Below are positions 1 to 5,983 of a stretch of DNA of 7,981 bases, piece after piece (within the stretch, counting starts at the first letter, position 1; each line of letters opens with the position of its first letter). The stretch is taken from contig CAKQNH010000185.1 in assembly GCA_934255105.1 (NCBI GenBank), positions 1-7,981 on the forward strand, given 5' to 3'. The translations under genes and the position numbers were made by a program. A model generated the notes under the pieces. It saw nothing but the letters and a program-made list of their open reading frames with translations. It was not told the origin of the DNA and made no database searches. This DNA is from an uncultured Pirellulaceae bacterium. Its GTDB lineage: Bacteria; Planctomycetota; Planctomycetia; Pirellulales; Pirellulaceae.

Positions 1-223
1 CGGTGAAGGGGATGCCAAAGGCTCGCACCAGCAGTCGCCAACGCAGAATGCTTGTAATAACAGCCAGCAAGGTCAGGAACTGGGCCGCGATCAACAGCTC
101 CCAGCGCTTGGGTTGACTCCAAAATGCGCGATAGTCCTCGGCGGGAACGCTCCACAGTAGGTAGATGAACAGTCCAGCCGGAAGCGCTAGCTTCAGCGTG
201 TTCAAGCCGATTTTCTTATGCAC
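1..223 (-). CDS. N-terminus of a flippase-like (LPG synthase TM-type) membrane protein, partial
   Basis: Reading the minus strand from GTG at 223-221 gives 74 residues open to the window edge, so the C-terminal bulk of the gene is missing. The fragment has a short basic start (VHKKIG), a first hydrophobic segment at about residues 9-26 (LKLALPAGLFIYLLWSV), a second at about 41-60, and then RWRLLVRAFGIPF at 61-73. This layout, with an 'RWRLLVRA.GIPF' block just after the second membrane span, resembles N-termini of the lysylphosphatidylglycerol synthase transmembrane / YbhN-like family (PF03706). The assignment is from memory of the family, not a search. Members are integral inner-membrane proteins, often of unknown substrate. 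The GTG start is chosen because GGAG (233-230) sits 6 nt upstream; no in-frame ATG exists nearby, although the frame stays open further upstream (a TTG lies at 283-281). It lies downstream of sdhB on the same strand, but 414 nt away. Confidence 0.6.
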   Translation of the reverse strand, partial: MHKKIGLNTLKLALPAGLFIYLLWSVPAEDYRAFWSQPKRWELLIAAQFLTLLAVITSILRWRLLVRAFGIPFT

Positions 224-229
224 TATCGG

Positions 230-233
230 CTCC
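230..233 (-). promoter_or_regulatory. Ribosome binding site deciding a GTG start
   Basis: GGAG on the minus strand lies 6 nt before GTG at 223-221. It supports that codon over the open but atypical upstream extension. The stop codon (TAG, 225-223) of a short overlapping frame shares one base with this GTG. Confidence 0.45.
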
Positions 234-336
234 AGTAGGTGCTGAGTAGACTTCGATGCAGGTCCGCAGGGGGCATTGGGCAATACGCTATTAGCATTAG
301 CGCAAGCTTTGTGCCCTCGGCACTGTGGGTTTTTGA

Positions 337-412
337 AAACTCAAACTCAAACTCAAACTCAAACTCAAACTCAAACTTAAACTTAAACTCAAACTTAAAC
401 TTAAACTTAAAC
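337..412 (+). repeat. Tandem hexamer array (AAACTY)12, left arm
   Basis: Twelve exact-period 6-bp units run from 337 to 408, followed by a partial AAAC. The first six units are all AAACTC (337-372). Then come AAACTT twice, AAACTC once and AAACTT three times. The only variable base is the last of each unit, a C/T transition. The array is A/T-rich and unlike the neighbouring coding DNA. Because the unit is 6 bp, every frame reads as a dipeptide repeat (Ser-Asn/Leu-Asn on plus, Phe-Glu/Phe-Lys on minus). Confidence 0.95.
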
Positions 413-468
413 CGCCTCTTGCAGGACATTAGTTTAAGTTTAGGTTTAGGTTTAAGTTTAGGTTTAAG
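376..468. other. Long potential hairpin formed by the inverted hexamer arrays
   Basis: Positions 376-412 pair with 468-432 over 37 positions around a 19-nt loop (413-431). As a plus-strand RNA the stem has 33 Watson-Crick pairs, three G-U wobbles (383/461, 395/449, 401/443) and one C-A mismatch (390/454). As a minus-strand RNA, which is the sense of sdhCAB and of the downstream gene, the three wobbles become A-C mismatches and the mismatch becomes G-U. The stem is A/T-rich with G-C pairs only every sixth position. It is not followed by a T-run on either strand, so it is not a typical intrinsic terminator. Possible roles are a transcript-end stabiliser, a cruciform-forming site or a neutral repeat. 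Confidence 0.7.
432..467 (+). repeat. Tandem hexamer array (GTTTAR)6, right arm in inverted orientation
   Basis: Six 6-bp units run in the order GTTTAA, GTTTAG, GTTTAG, GTTTAA, GTTTAG, GTTTAA. The reverse complement (YTAAAC) matches the left array's TTAAAC register, so this is an inverted counterpart. The variant base differs between arms: right-arm variants read CTAAAC on the minus strand, while left-arm variants read TCAAAC on plus. That suggests the arms expanded or were homogenised separately. Confidence 0.93.
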
Positions 469-637
469 AGCGAGTATTTAAGATCGAGTAGTCGCTAGAT
501 AACTCTCAAGCTAATAGGAATGGAGACGGGTTCTGCGGAACTAAAACGTGGGCGTGAAAGGGACTCAAATCGTCAACCACCCACGAAGTTTCAGCAGTCC
601 AGGGTAAGCCCACAATGGGGTCGACTCTGGGCGTTAT

Positions 638-1504
638 TCATTTGTCAAACAGCTTCTTCAAAGAGTGGATGGTTGCCTCGCGGCCGGCGCGCGCGATCGA
701 ACGCGTCAACGGAATATGCTTGGGGCAGACGGCCACGCAGTTCTGCGCGTTGCCGCAGGCTTGTACCCCACCGGGGCCGGTGAGCGCATCGATCCGCTCA
801 CCTTTGTTGTGCTTGCCTGTCGGGTTGGAATTGAACAACACGGTCTGACTGATGATGGCGGCGCCAACAAAACCCTGATTGTGCGCATCGGCTTTGCGTT
901 GTTCGAACTGCTCGTCCGACTCGCTGGGGCGGCGATGGACCTCGATCTTCAAGTACTGCGGGCAAGCCTCCAGGCAGCAACCACAGCTCATGCATTCGCT
1001 CAGCGGGTAGGCTTCCTCCTGCTGCTCGCGCGATTGGCGCGGTCCGGGCCCCATGTCGTTGTAGGTGTCCACTGGCACCCAAGCTCGAATGCGTTTCAGC
1101 CCAGTAAACAGACGCGTGCGGTCGACCATCAAATCGCGCACGACCGGAAATTTGGTCATGGGCTGCAACTCGATCTCGGTGGGATTGTCTTGCAGCAGTC
1201 GATCGACGAGTGCGGAGCAGCTTTGCCGGACGCTGCCGTTGATGACCATCGTGCAGGCACCGCAGATCTCCTCCAGGCATCCGCAATCCCAGGCGACTGG
1301 AGCAGTCTGCTCCCCTTCGACCGTCGTAGCTTGAGCAGCGATCTTCTGCAGCACGCTGATCACGTTCATGTTCTCTTCGTACTGGATTTGGTGTCGCTGC
1401 CAATACGATGGCTGGCCAGGGCCATCCTGCCTCAGTATCCGTACGTTGATTTTTTCTGGACGGCGTTCGTTATGTGCGGTATGGTCCGCGTCTGCCTTGT
1501 GCAT
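638..1504 (-). CDS. sdhB: Succinate dehydrogenase / fumarate reductase iron-sulfur subunit
   Basis: This 288-residue subunit passes electrons from the SdhA flavin to the membrane quinone site on the cytoplasmic face. The N-terminal ferredoxin-like domain holds the 2Fe-2S site as C76-x4-C81-x2-C84-x11-C96; an extra C74 lies beside it. The C-terminal domain has C171-x2-C174-x2-C177-x3-C181-P and C250-x5-C256-x3-C260-P. By the family rule these supply the 4Fe-4S and 3Fe-4S clusters, with one ligand of each exchanged between the two motifs. An extra C176 lies in the middle motif. The protein is longer than the usual ~240-250 residues because of a hydrophilic N-terminus of about 20 residues and an insert around 185-245. 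The ATG at 1504 has no clear Shine-Dalgarno; conserved sequence starts near residue 19 (INVRILRQDGPG). It is the last gene of sdhCAB, 91 nt after sdhA. Confidence 0.95.
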   Translation of the reverse strand: MHKADADHTAHNERRPEKINVRILRQDGPGQPSYWQRHQIQYEENMNVISVLQKIAAQATTVEGEQTAPVAWDCGCLEEICGACTMVINGSVRQSCSALVDRLLQDNPTEIELQPMTKFPVVRDLMVDRTRLFTGLKRIRAWVPVDTYNDMGPGPRQSREQQEEAYPLSECMSCGCCLEACPQYLKIEVHRRPSESDEQFEQRKADAHNQGFVGAAIISQTVLFNSNPTGKHNKGERIDALTGPGGVQACGNAQNCVAVCPKHIPLTRSIARAGREATIHSLKKLFDK

Positions 1505-1595
1505 GGTTTAGCATTCTAGCCTGGAATGAGTTTGTGAGTTTTTTGAGCTGCTTAACATCTTGTTGCAGATTTACGGTGGTAGCCCTAAAGCTATT

Positions 1596-3572
1596 CTAAC
1601 CCTCGGCGGCGATAGCGCTCTGCGCCCTATCTTTGGCTGCCTGGCGCGCCTGCCACACCTCTTCGATGACCTCGGCACCGACCAGTCCGTACAGCCGAGG
1701 CCGGGCTGGGATGCTCCCGGTGTCCACATCTTCGTAGGTAATCTCCACGTCGTCGCCGTTGAGCGTGGCGATCGAAGTTTTCAAAAACTTGGCGTTGTTG
1801 GCTTCGAAGCGATCGCACCATTGTTCCGCTTCGCGGCGTCGAGCCTCGGGGTCCTGCTCCTTGAGGGCGGGCATCGAGAACTCCGGCTTGTAGTGGGCAC
1901 CGCGACATTCGTCGCGCAGGCGAGCGCCTTTGACGATCGCTTTGGCGATCGGAAACATGTCTTGCAGAGCTTTGGTGAAGATCGCGTTTTGATTGGTCCA
2001 ATTGCTCGTGTCGCTTAGCGAACAATGCTGCACGCGCTGCTGCAGTTCGTCGACTTTGACCAGAGCTTCATCGAGCTGGTCGTTGTGGCGGACGACCGTG
2101 GCTGCGCGAGTGAGCACATCGCCCAGCTCTTGGTGTAGCAGGTAGGGGTTTTCACCTCCCGTGCCCGCCAGCAGCTTGTTGTGTCTGGCCTCATGCTTGG
2201 TGACTGCATTCTGGAAAAGCGAGCTGGGCAACTCGGCGGCGACGGTCTTGTGAGATTTGATATAGCTCTCGATACACGGCGCTACAAACAAGCCGCTAAA
2301 GATGCAGCTCAGCAGCGAGTTGGCACCCAAGCGGTTGGCGCCGTGGTACTGGTAGTCGCATTCGCCGATGGCGTATAGCCCAGGAATACTGGTCATTTGA
2401 TTGGCCGGGTTGGCGGGCATCAATCCGCCCTGCGCGCTTTTGGCGTAGTCGACCCACAAGCCGCCCATCGTATAGTGCACGGCCGGGAAGATCTTCATCG
2501 GAACCGAACGCGGATCGACTCCTTGGAACTTTTCGTAGATCTCCAGGATGCCACCCAGCTTGCGATCCAGCTCGCTGCGTTCGATGTGAGTCAAATCCAA
2601 GTAGACGCACATCCGGTCCCGCTCTACGCTCAGGCCCTCGTTGACACAAATGTCAAAGATCTCGCGGGTAGCGATATCGCGGGGGACGAGATTGCCATAT
2701 TCGGGGTAGCGTTCTTCCAGGAAGTAGTAGCGCTCCGCCTCCGGGATCGACTTGGCCGGGCGCGGGTCGTGCGCCTTGCGTGGAACCCATACGCGGCCCC
2801 CTTCGCCGCGAGCGGATTCGCTCATTAGGCGCAGTTTGTCAGCGCCTGGAATCGCCGTGGGATGAACCTGTACGAACTCGGCATTGGCGTATTTGGCACC
2901 AGCCTGCATACAGCGACTAGCCGCGCTGCCATTGCAGAAGACCGACATCGTCGAGCGACCGTAGAGCAGGCCACTGCCGCCGGAAGCGACGATAACGGCG
3001 TCGGCAGGGAAAGCTCGAATCTGCATGGAAACCATGTCCTGGGCGACTGCACCCACGCAGCGGCCCGAATCGTCCTTCATCGGTCCCAGGAAGTCCCAAA
3101 ATTCAAACTTGCGAACCAAGCCTTCCGTCTCCCAGCGGCGGACCTGCTCGTCGAGCGCATACAGGAGCTGCTGGCCGGTAGTCGCTCCGGCAAAGGCGGT
3201 GCGTTTGTAGAGGGTGCCACCGAATCGACGCCGGTCGATGAAGCCCTCGTGCGTGCGATTGAAGGTGACTCCCAAGCGGTCCATCAAATCGATCACCTTG
3301 GGTGCCCAGAACGCCATCTCCTTGACCGGTGGTTGATGTTGCAGGAAGTCGCCGCCGTAGACCGTGTCGTCAAAGTGCTTCCACTCGGAATCGCCCAACT
3401 GCCGAGTTTGGTCATTGCAACTGTTGATACCCCCTTGGGCACACACGCTATGCGAACGCTTGACCGGCGTCAAACTAATGAGGTCGACCGCGATGCCCAG
3501 TTCGCAAAGCTTCATAGTGGCTGCCAAGCCAGCCAATCCGCCACCAATCACTACCACACGTTGCCTTGTCAT
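1596..3572 (-). CDS. sdhA: Succinate dehydrogenase / fumarate reductase flavoprotein subunit
   Basis: This 658-residue catalytic subunit oxidises succinate to fumarate at a covalently bound FAD on the cytoplasmic side of the membrane. The Rossmann motif is at 7-15 (VVIGGGLAG). H41 in RSHSVCAQGGIN is the expected FAD-attachment histidine. Substrate-site residues are present: HPTAI at 237-241, SESARGEGG at 251-259, the catalytic arginine R298 in VPRDIATRE, H366 in VHYTMGG, and H410 and R414 in YHGANRLGANSL. The C-terminal helical domain (about 455-600) and tail are complete. Length and motifs fit the non-classical (Bacillus-type) flavoproteins. The ATG at 3572 gives the canonical N-terminus, with AGGA about 4 nt upstream. 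It lies 60 nt after sdhC and 91 nt before sdhB on one strand. From sequence alone, preferred direction (Sdh or Frd) is not decided; an aerobic planctomycete with menaquinone would use it mainly as Sdh. Confidence 0.97.
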   Translation of the reverse strand: MTRQRVVVIGGGLAGLAATMKLCELGIAVDLISLTPVKRSHSVCAQGGINSCNDQTRQLGDSEWKHFDDTVYGGDFLQHQPPVKEMAFWAPKVIDLMDRLGVTFNRTHEGFIDRRRFGGTLYKRTAFAGATTGQQLLYALDEQVRRWETEGLVRKFEFWDFLGPMKDDSGRCVGAVAQDMVSMQIRAFPADAVIVASGGSGLLYGRSTMSVFCNGSAASRCMQAGAKYANAEFVQVHPTAIPGADKLRLMSESARGEGGRVWVPRKAHDPRPAKSIPEAERYYFLEERYPEYGNLVPRDIATREIFDICVNEGLSVERDRMCVYLDLTHIERSELDRKLGGILEIYEKFQGVDPRSVPMKIFPAVHYTMGGLWVDYAKSAQGGLMPANPANQMTSIPGLYAIGECDYQYHGANRLGANSLLSCIFSGLFVAPCIESYIKSHKTVAAELPSSLFQNAVTKHEARHNKLLAGTGGENPYLLHQELGDVLTRAATVVRHNDQLDEALVKVDELQQRVQHCSLSDTSNWTNQNAIFTKALQDMFPIAKAIVKGARLRDECRGAHYKPEFSMPALKEQDPEARRREAEQWCDRFEANNAKFLKTSIATLNGDDVEITYEDVDTGSIPARPRLYGLVGAEVIEEVWQARQAAKDRAQSAIAAEG

Positions 3573-3632
3573 CGATTCCTAGCTTCCAACAATATTTTTC
3601 TAATGGGTTTATGAGATCTTTGACCAGATGCG

Positions 3633-4493
3633 CTACATGTCCTGATCTCTGGCAAGCTCCACTGCATCGTCATCGTCTTGGCTCACATCGTCTGGGCCCA
3701 CTTCGGGGCTTTGGTCGCGAGAGCGTTTGTGGGGGGCGGCTTGAATTTCGCCACTGGCTACCCGCGCGTTGTACATCCGGTCCTCCACGTCGCGAGCTTG
3801 CTGGACATCTATCTGCAGGGCACCCGTCAGCGCGCTCAGTCCCACCACTAGTAGCAGCACGCCTCCGACCGCACAGACATAGCTGGCCCGCCGCATACCC
3901 GCCGGACTAGTCCAGACTCCCCACGTAATGCCCATCGTCCAAATGCCGTTGGCCAAGTGAAACACGCAGGCCGTGACGCCGATCAAGTAAAAAGCGGGCC
4001 ATACGTAACCGCTCATGGCCGTGGCTAGCGAACTGGCCGCGTTGAACGGGCGGAACTGGGCCATTCCTAAGGGTTCAGCCACATTGGCGAGCCACCACTG
4101 CCCGTGGAACCAACCGTGTAGATGAAATACGTGAAAGAAGATGAAGATGACCGCAATCACGCCGGTCCAGCGCTGCAGCGAATAGCGCCAGTTGCTGAGA
4201 TAGGGATAACGAGCTTGATTGGGTTTACCGGTGCGGATAATCCACACGCCCACGATCGCATGAAACAGGATCGGCAAAAAAATGAACAACCATTCGACAA
4301 GGGGCAACATTTTGCCCAATGAATGAATCTGATTGACGTTGTGTTGGAAACTGCCGGCGCCGTTGAGCAGCGAAGAATTGACCAACAAGTGGACCGTCAT
4401 GTAGGCACCCACCGGAATAAGTCCACTTAGAGAGTGCAGGCGGCGGATCAGAAACTCGTGTCTAAGGAAAAATCCAGGACTAGATGCGCTCAT
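3633..4493 (-). CDS. sdhC: Succinate dehydrogenase diheme cytochrome b558 subunit
   Basis: This membrane anchor of the Sdh complex carries two b hemes and the quinone site. From ATG at 4493 it has 286 residues with five hydrophobic segments, at about 18-40, 66-87, 106-127, 160-185 and 203-226. Histidines H35, H78, H121 and H179 fall in spans 1-4. The first two spacings (43 and 43) nearly match those recalled for the Bacillus subtilis SdhC heme ligands, which supports a type B, single-anchor, diheme enzyme reducing menaquinone. The third spacing is longer (58) because of an inserted loop at about 128-155. H124 is an alternative to H121. The frame stays open upstream to a GTG at 4580, but those 29 extra residues look unrelated to the family, so the ATG before SASSPGFFLRHEF is preferred; it has no clear Shine-Dalgarno. 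After span 5 there is a hydrophilic tail of about 60 residues ending in an acidic run. Confidence 0.92.
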   Translation of the reverse strand: MSASSPGFFLRHEFLIRRLHSLSGLIPVGAYMTVHLLVNSSLLNGAGSFQHNVNQIHSLGKMLPLVEWLFIFLPILFHAIVGVWIIRTGKPNQARYPYLSNWRYSLQRWTGVIAVIFIFFHVFHLHGWFHGQWWLANVAEPLGMAQFRPFNAASSLATAMSGYVWPAFYLIGVTACVFHLANGIWTMGITWGVWTSPAGMRRASYVCAVGGVLLLVVGLSALTGALQIDVQQARDVEDRMYNARVASGEIQAAPHKRSRDQSPEVGPDDVSQDDDDAVELARDQDM

Positions 4494-4545
4494 GTCGGTA
4501 ATTTGTTGCTTCAAAGGACCCCGATCAGAAATCAAGCAGCACAGC

Positions 4546-4574
4546 AATATATCCAACTTTCCATCCCTCGTGCA
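4546..4574 (-). promoter_or_regulatory. Possible promoter of sdhCAB
   Basis: On the minus strand TATATT (4551-4546) is a plausible -10 box. A weak -35 candidate, TGCACG (4574-4569), lies 17 nt upstream. A transcript from here would have a leader of roughly 45 nt before the sdhC ATG at 4493. Three copies of TAGCG lie further upstream (4600-4637). Only the -10 is close to consensus, and planctomycete promoters are poorly defined, so this is tentative. Confidence 0.3.
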
Positions 4575-4747
4575 GTCCACACCCGGCCAGCCACGGCTCT
4601 AGCGCAGAATTGTAGCGCACCTGACGGTTGTAGCGACCGCGGCTGCCGAATGTTTTTGTGGGTCCAGGCAAATGAATACTTCGCGCCACCGCGTGACCTA
4701 GTGTTTAGCATCGTGCGAGAAAATCGACTGCCTCTTGGAAAGTTCTC

Positions 4748-5317
4748 ATGTACTTCATTAAACGCTACTGGATCGCCGGATTGGTGATCGCCCTGGTGGG
4801 GTTGCACGCGGCTATTATCGGCTACGTCCGTTCCGAAGCAACGCGCATTAAAATCTCTGCCAGCAGCGAAATCCCCGTGGGTGTGTACTATGTCCAGTCG
4901 GCCGATAGGCAATGGATGTCGCAATTGCGAGTCCACGTGTTAGTGCCACCGGCGAAGCGTTTGGCGGCCCGAGCAACCATCGAACGCCATCGTTGGCTGA
5001 TCCACGAAGCCATAGAAGAACGGCTGCATCAGCTATCGCCAGAGTTGCTGCAGGACACCGTGCTGTTGGAAGTCAAGGGACAGATTAAGCTGGCGCTGGA
5101 GGAAGCCTTACAGGAGCCAATTATCGAGCGAGTATTGGTCAACGACCGCGTAGAAATCCCCATCCATCGCATCGGCTACCCGATCGAAGATGTTCTCACT
5201 CGGCCCGAGCCCATCTACACCGCGCACCAAGACGTTGGCAGTTCGACACTAGACGACAATGCGCCGGAATTGCCATCGGAGAAGCCTGCACAGCCTGTCG
5301 AGCCTGCGGTGGAATAA
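4748..5317 (+). CDS. Single-pass membrane protein with a FliL-like domain organisation
   Basis: This 189-residue protein has a basic N-terminus (MYFIKRYW), one hydrophobic span at about 8-26, and then a soluble part that should lie outside the cytoplasm. Residues 41-66 look like two beta strands (EIPVGVYYVQ and SQLRVHVLVP). They are followed by helices at about 78-97 (HRWLIHEAIEERLHQL) and 105-123, and a final strand at about 126-139 (IERVLVNDRVEIPI). This order of span, strand, helix, 'L...S.ELL' turn, helix and strand is how FliL proteins are built, and their domain resembles the stomatin/SPFH fold. That is a fold-level impression, not sequence identity. The last ~40 residues are Pro/Glu-rich and likely disordered. 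The ATG at 4748 has GGAAAG 5 nt upstream. It is transcribed divergently from sdhC. No flagellar gene is visible nearby, so a motility role is not implied. Confidence 0.7.
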   Translation: MYFIKRYWIAGLVIALVGLHAAIIGYVRSEATRIKISASSEIPVGVYYVQSADRQWMSQLRVHVLVPPAKRLAARATIERHRWLIHEAIEERLHQLSPELLQDTVLLEVKGQIKLALEEALQEPIIERVLVNDRVEIPIHRIGYPIEDVLTRPEPIYTAHQDVGSSTLDDNAPELPSEKPAQPVEPAVE

Positions 5318-5367
5318 TTCCTACGCAATGTCGCGCCACATATTCCAGCTAACTCACAGAGATGCGT

Positions 5368-5373
5368 TATACT
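5368..5373 (+). promoter_or_regulatory. Possible -10 box of the Uma2 gene
   Basis: TATACT matches the TATAAT consensus at five of six positions. It would start a transcript about 60 nt ahead of the TTG start. No good -35 is found at 16-19 nt upstream, so this is weak evidence. It lies in the 123-nt gap after the FliL-like gene, which otherwise shows no terminator. Confidence 0.3.
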
Positions 5374-5426
5374 TAATGAACGACTACTGACGGTTGATTT
5401 CCGCACGCTCGTCAACGCAGATTTCC

Positions 5427-5431
5427 AGGAG
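5427..5431 (+). promoter_or_regulatory. Ribosome binding site supporting a TTG start
   Basis: AGGAG lies 9 nt before TTG at 5441. This is the clearest Shine-Dalgarno in the window and supports the non-ATG start of the Uma2 gene. Confidence 0.6.
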
Positions 5432-5440
5432 AGAAGCCGC

Positions 5441-5983
5441 TTGAATGCTTCACCGCAATTTGTACCGCGATATACCGTACACGATTACGCCCAGTGGCCA
5501 GGGGACTGGGAGTTGTGGGAAGGTTGCGCGATTGCGATGAGCCCCAGCCCGTTCGGCCAACATCAATTTGTGCTAGCTGAATTGTCACGTCTGATGGGCA
5601 ACGCACTGATAGCGTCTCAATGCCAAGCCGCACCGCTGGTTGAGCTCGACTGGATCATCAGTGGCGACACGGTAGTCCGGCCTGATCTGATGGTTGTCTG
5701 CGGTCCGATACCCGAGCGGCACTTAGAGCAACCACCATCGCTGATCGTAGAGGTACTCTCGGATTCGACTCGGCAAAACGATTTAGGTTACAAGCGGCAA
5801 CTCTATCATCGAGAACAGGTCCAGACCTACATGATTATCGACCTTGCGCCGAGGTCCGTGGTGGTCGATCGGCGGCAGCCTGATGGAAGCTACGATACTA
5901 AAACGGTCGTCGACGAGGTGGCGATTATTTTGTGCGACGATTGTCAGATTTCGTTTTCTGTCGCATCCTTGTTTCGCGACTAA
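5441..5983 (+). CDS. Uma2 family PD-(D/E)XK nuclease-like protein
   Basis: This 180-residue protein belongs to the Uma2 (DUF820) family, a group of predicted PD-(D/E)XK endonuclease-fold proteins of unknown cellular role, often present in many copies in cyanobacteria and planctomycetes. Family landmarks occur in order: WELWEGCAIAMSPSPFGQH (23-41), VVRPDLMVV (78-86) with D82, PSLIVEVLSDSTRQND (99-114) with E104, K118 in DLGYKRQLYHREQV, and YMIIDLAPRSVVVDRR (130-145). The acidic residues D82 and E104 and the downstream lysine are intact, so the active site looks preserved. Length is normal. The start is TTG with AGGAG 9 nt upstream. The last 59 bp overlap the 3' end of the convergent sulfatase gene. 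It appears to be a single-gene unit with no partner suggesting a toxin-antitoxin or restriction role. Confidence 0.9.
   Translation: MNASPQFVPRYTVHDYAQWPGDWELWEGCAIAMSPSPFGQHQFVLAELSRLMGNALIASQCQAAPLVELDWIISGDTVVRPDLMVVCGPIPERHLEQPPSLIVEVLSDSTRQNDLGYKRQLYHREQVQTYMIIDLAPRSVVVDRRQPDGSYDTKTVVDEVAIILCDDCQISFSVASLFRD

Larger units (their letters stand above)
224..637. other. Gene-free stretch between sdhB and the flippase-like gene
   Basis: This 414-nt stretch holds no gene that resembles a known protein. Positions 337-467 contain the hexamer arrays described separately. Positions 224-336 carry the ribosome binding site of the flippase-like gene. Positions 468-637 show no convincing promoter, no hairpin followed by a T-run, and no RNA gene. 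A weak 5-bp stem (GCCCA at 608-612 with TGGGC at 628-632) lies just after the sdhB stop but has no U-tract. Short reading frames through the repeats (minus 429-223, plus 239-481) encode low-complexity dipeptide repeats and are not called as genes. Confidence 0.7.

Noticed and set aside
432..467. Telomere-like repeat (GTTTAG units resemble eukaryotic telomere motifs)
   Set aside because: The units are hexamers mixed with GTTTAA, internal to a bacterial chromosome between ordinary genes, and matched by an inverted AAACTY array. Resemblance is coincidental.
337..480. CRISPR array
   Set aside because: The repeats are 6-bp contiguous units without spacers, and no cas gene is present.
239..481. 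Plus-strand 80-residue frame with Ser-Asn/Leu-Asn repeats
   Set aside because: Low-complexity product of the hexamer array, no ribosome binding site, no conserved flanking sequence.
540..600. tRNA-like sequence on the minus strand (T-loop-like GATTTGAGTC followed by TTTCACGCCCACG)
   Set aside because: The T-arm stem does not pair, position 56 is T instead of C, no matching 5' acceptor strand GGGCGTG or D-arm is present upstream, and the anticodon-like part does not form a stem. At most a decayed remnant; not called.
608..632. Intrinsic terminator after sdhB
   Set aside because: The stem is only 5 bp (GCCCA/TGGGC) with a 15-nt loop and no U-tract in the minus-strand sense.
665..1519. Long plus-strand open frame (284 codons) opposite sdhB
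   Set aside because: It is the complement of a clearly conserved SdhB gene and its translation resembles no protein family; it is a GC-driven shadow.
2862..3614. Plus-strand 250-codon frame opposite sdhA
   Set aside because: Shadow of the SdhA N-terminal half, which carries all expected FAD and substrate motifs on minus.
4494..4580. Upstream extension of SdhC to a GTG at 4580
   Set aside because: The 29 added residues look unrelated to cytochrome b558 subunits and would place the candidate -10 box inside the coding region; the ATG at 4493 gives the usual N-terminus.
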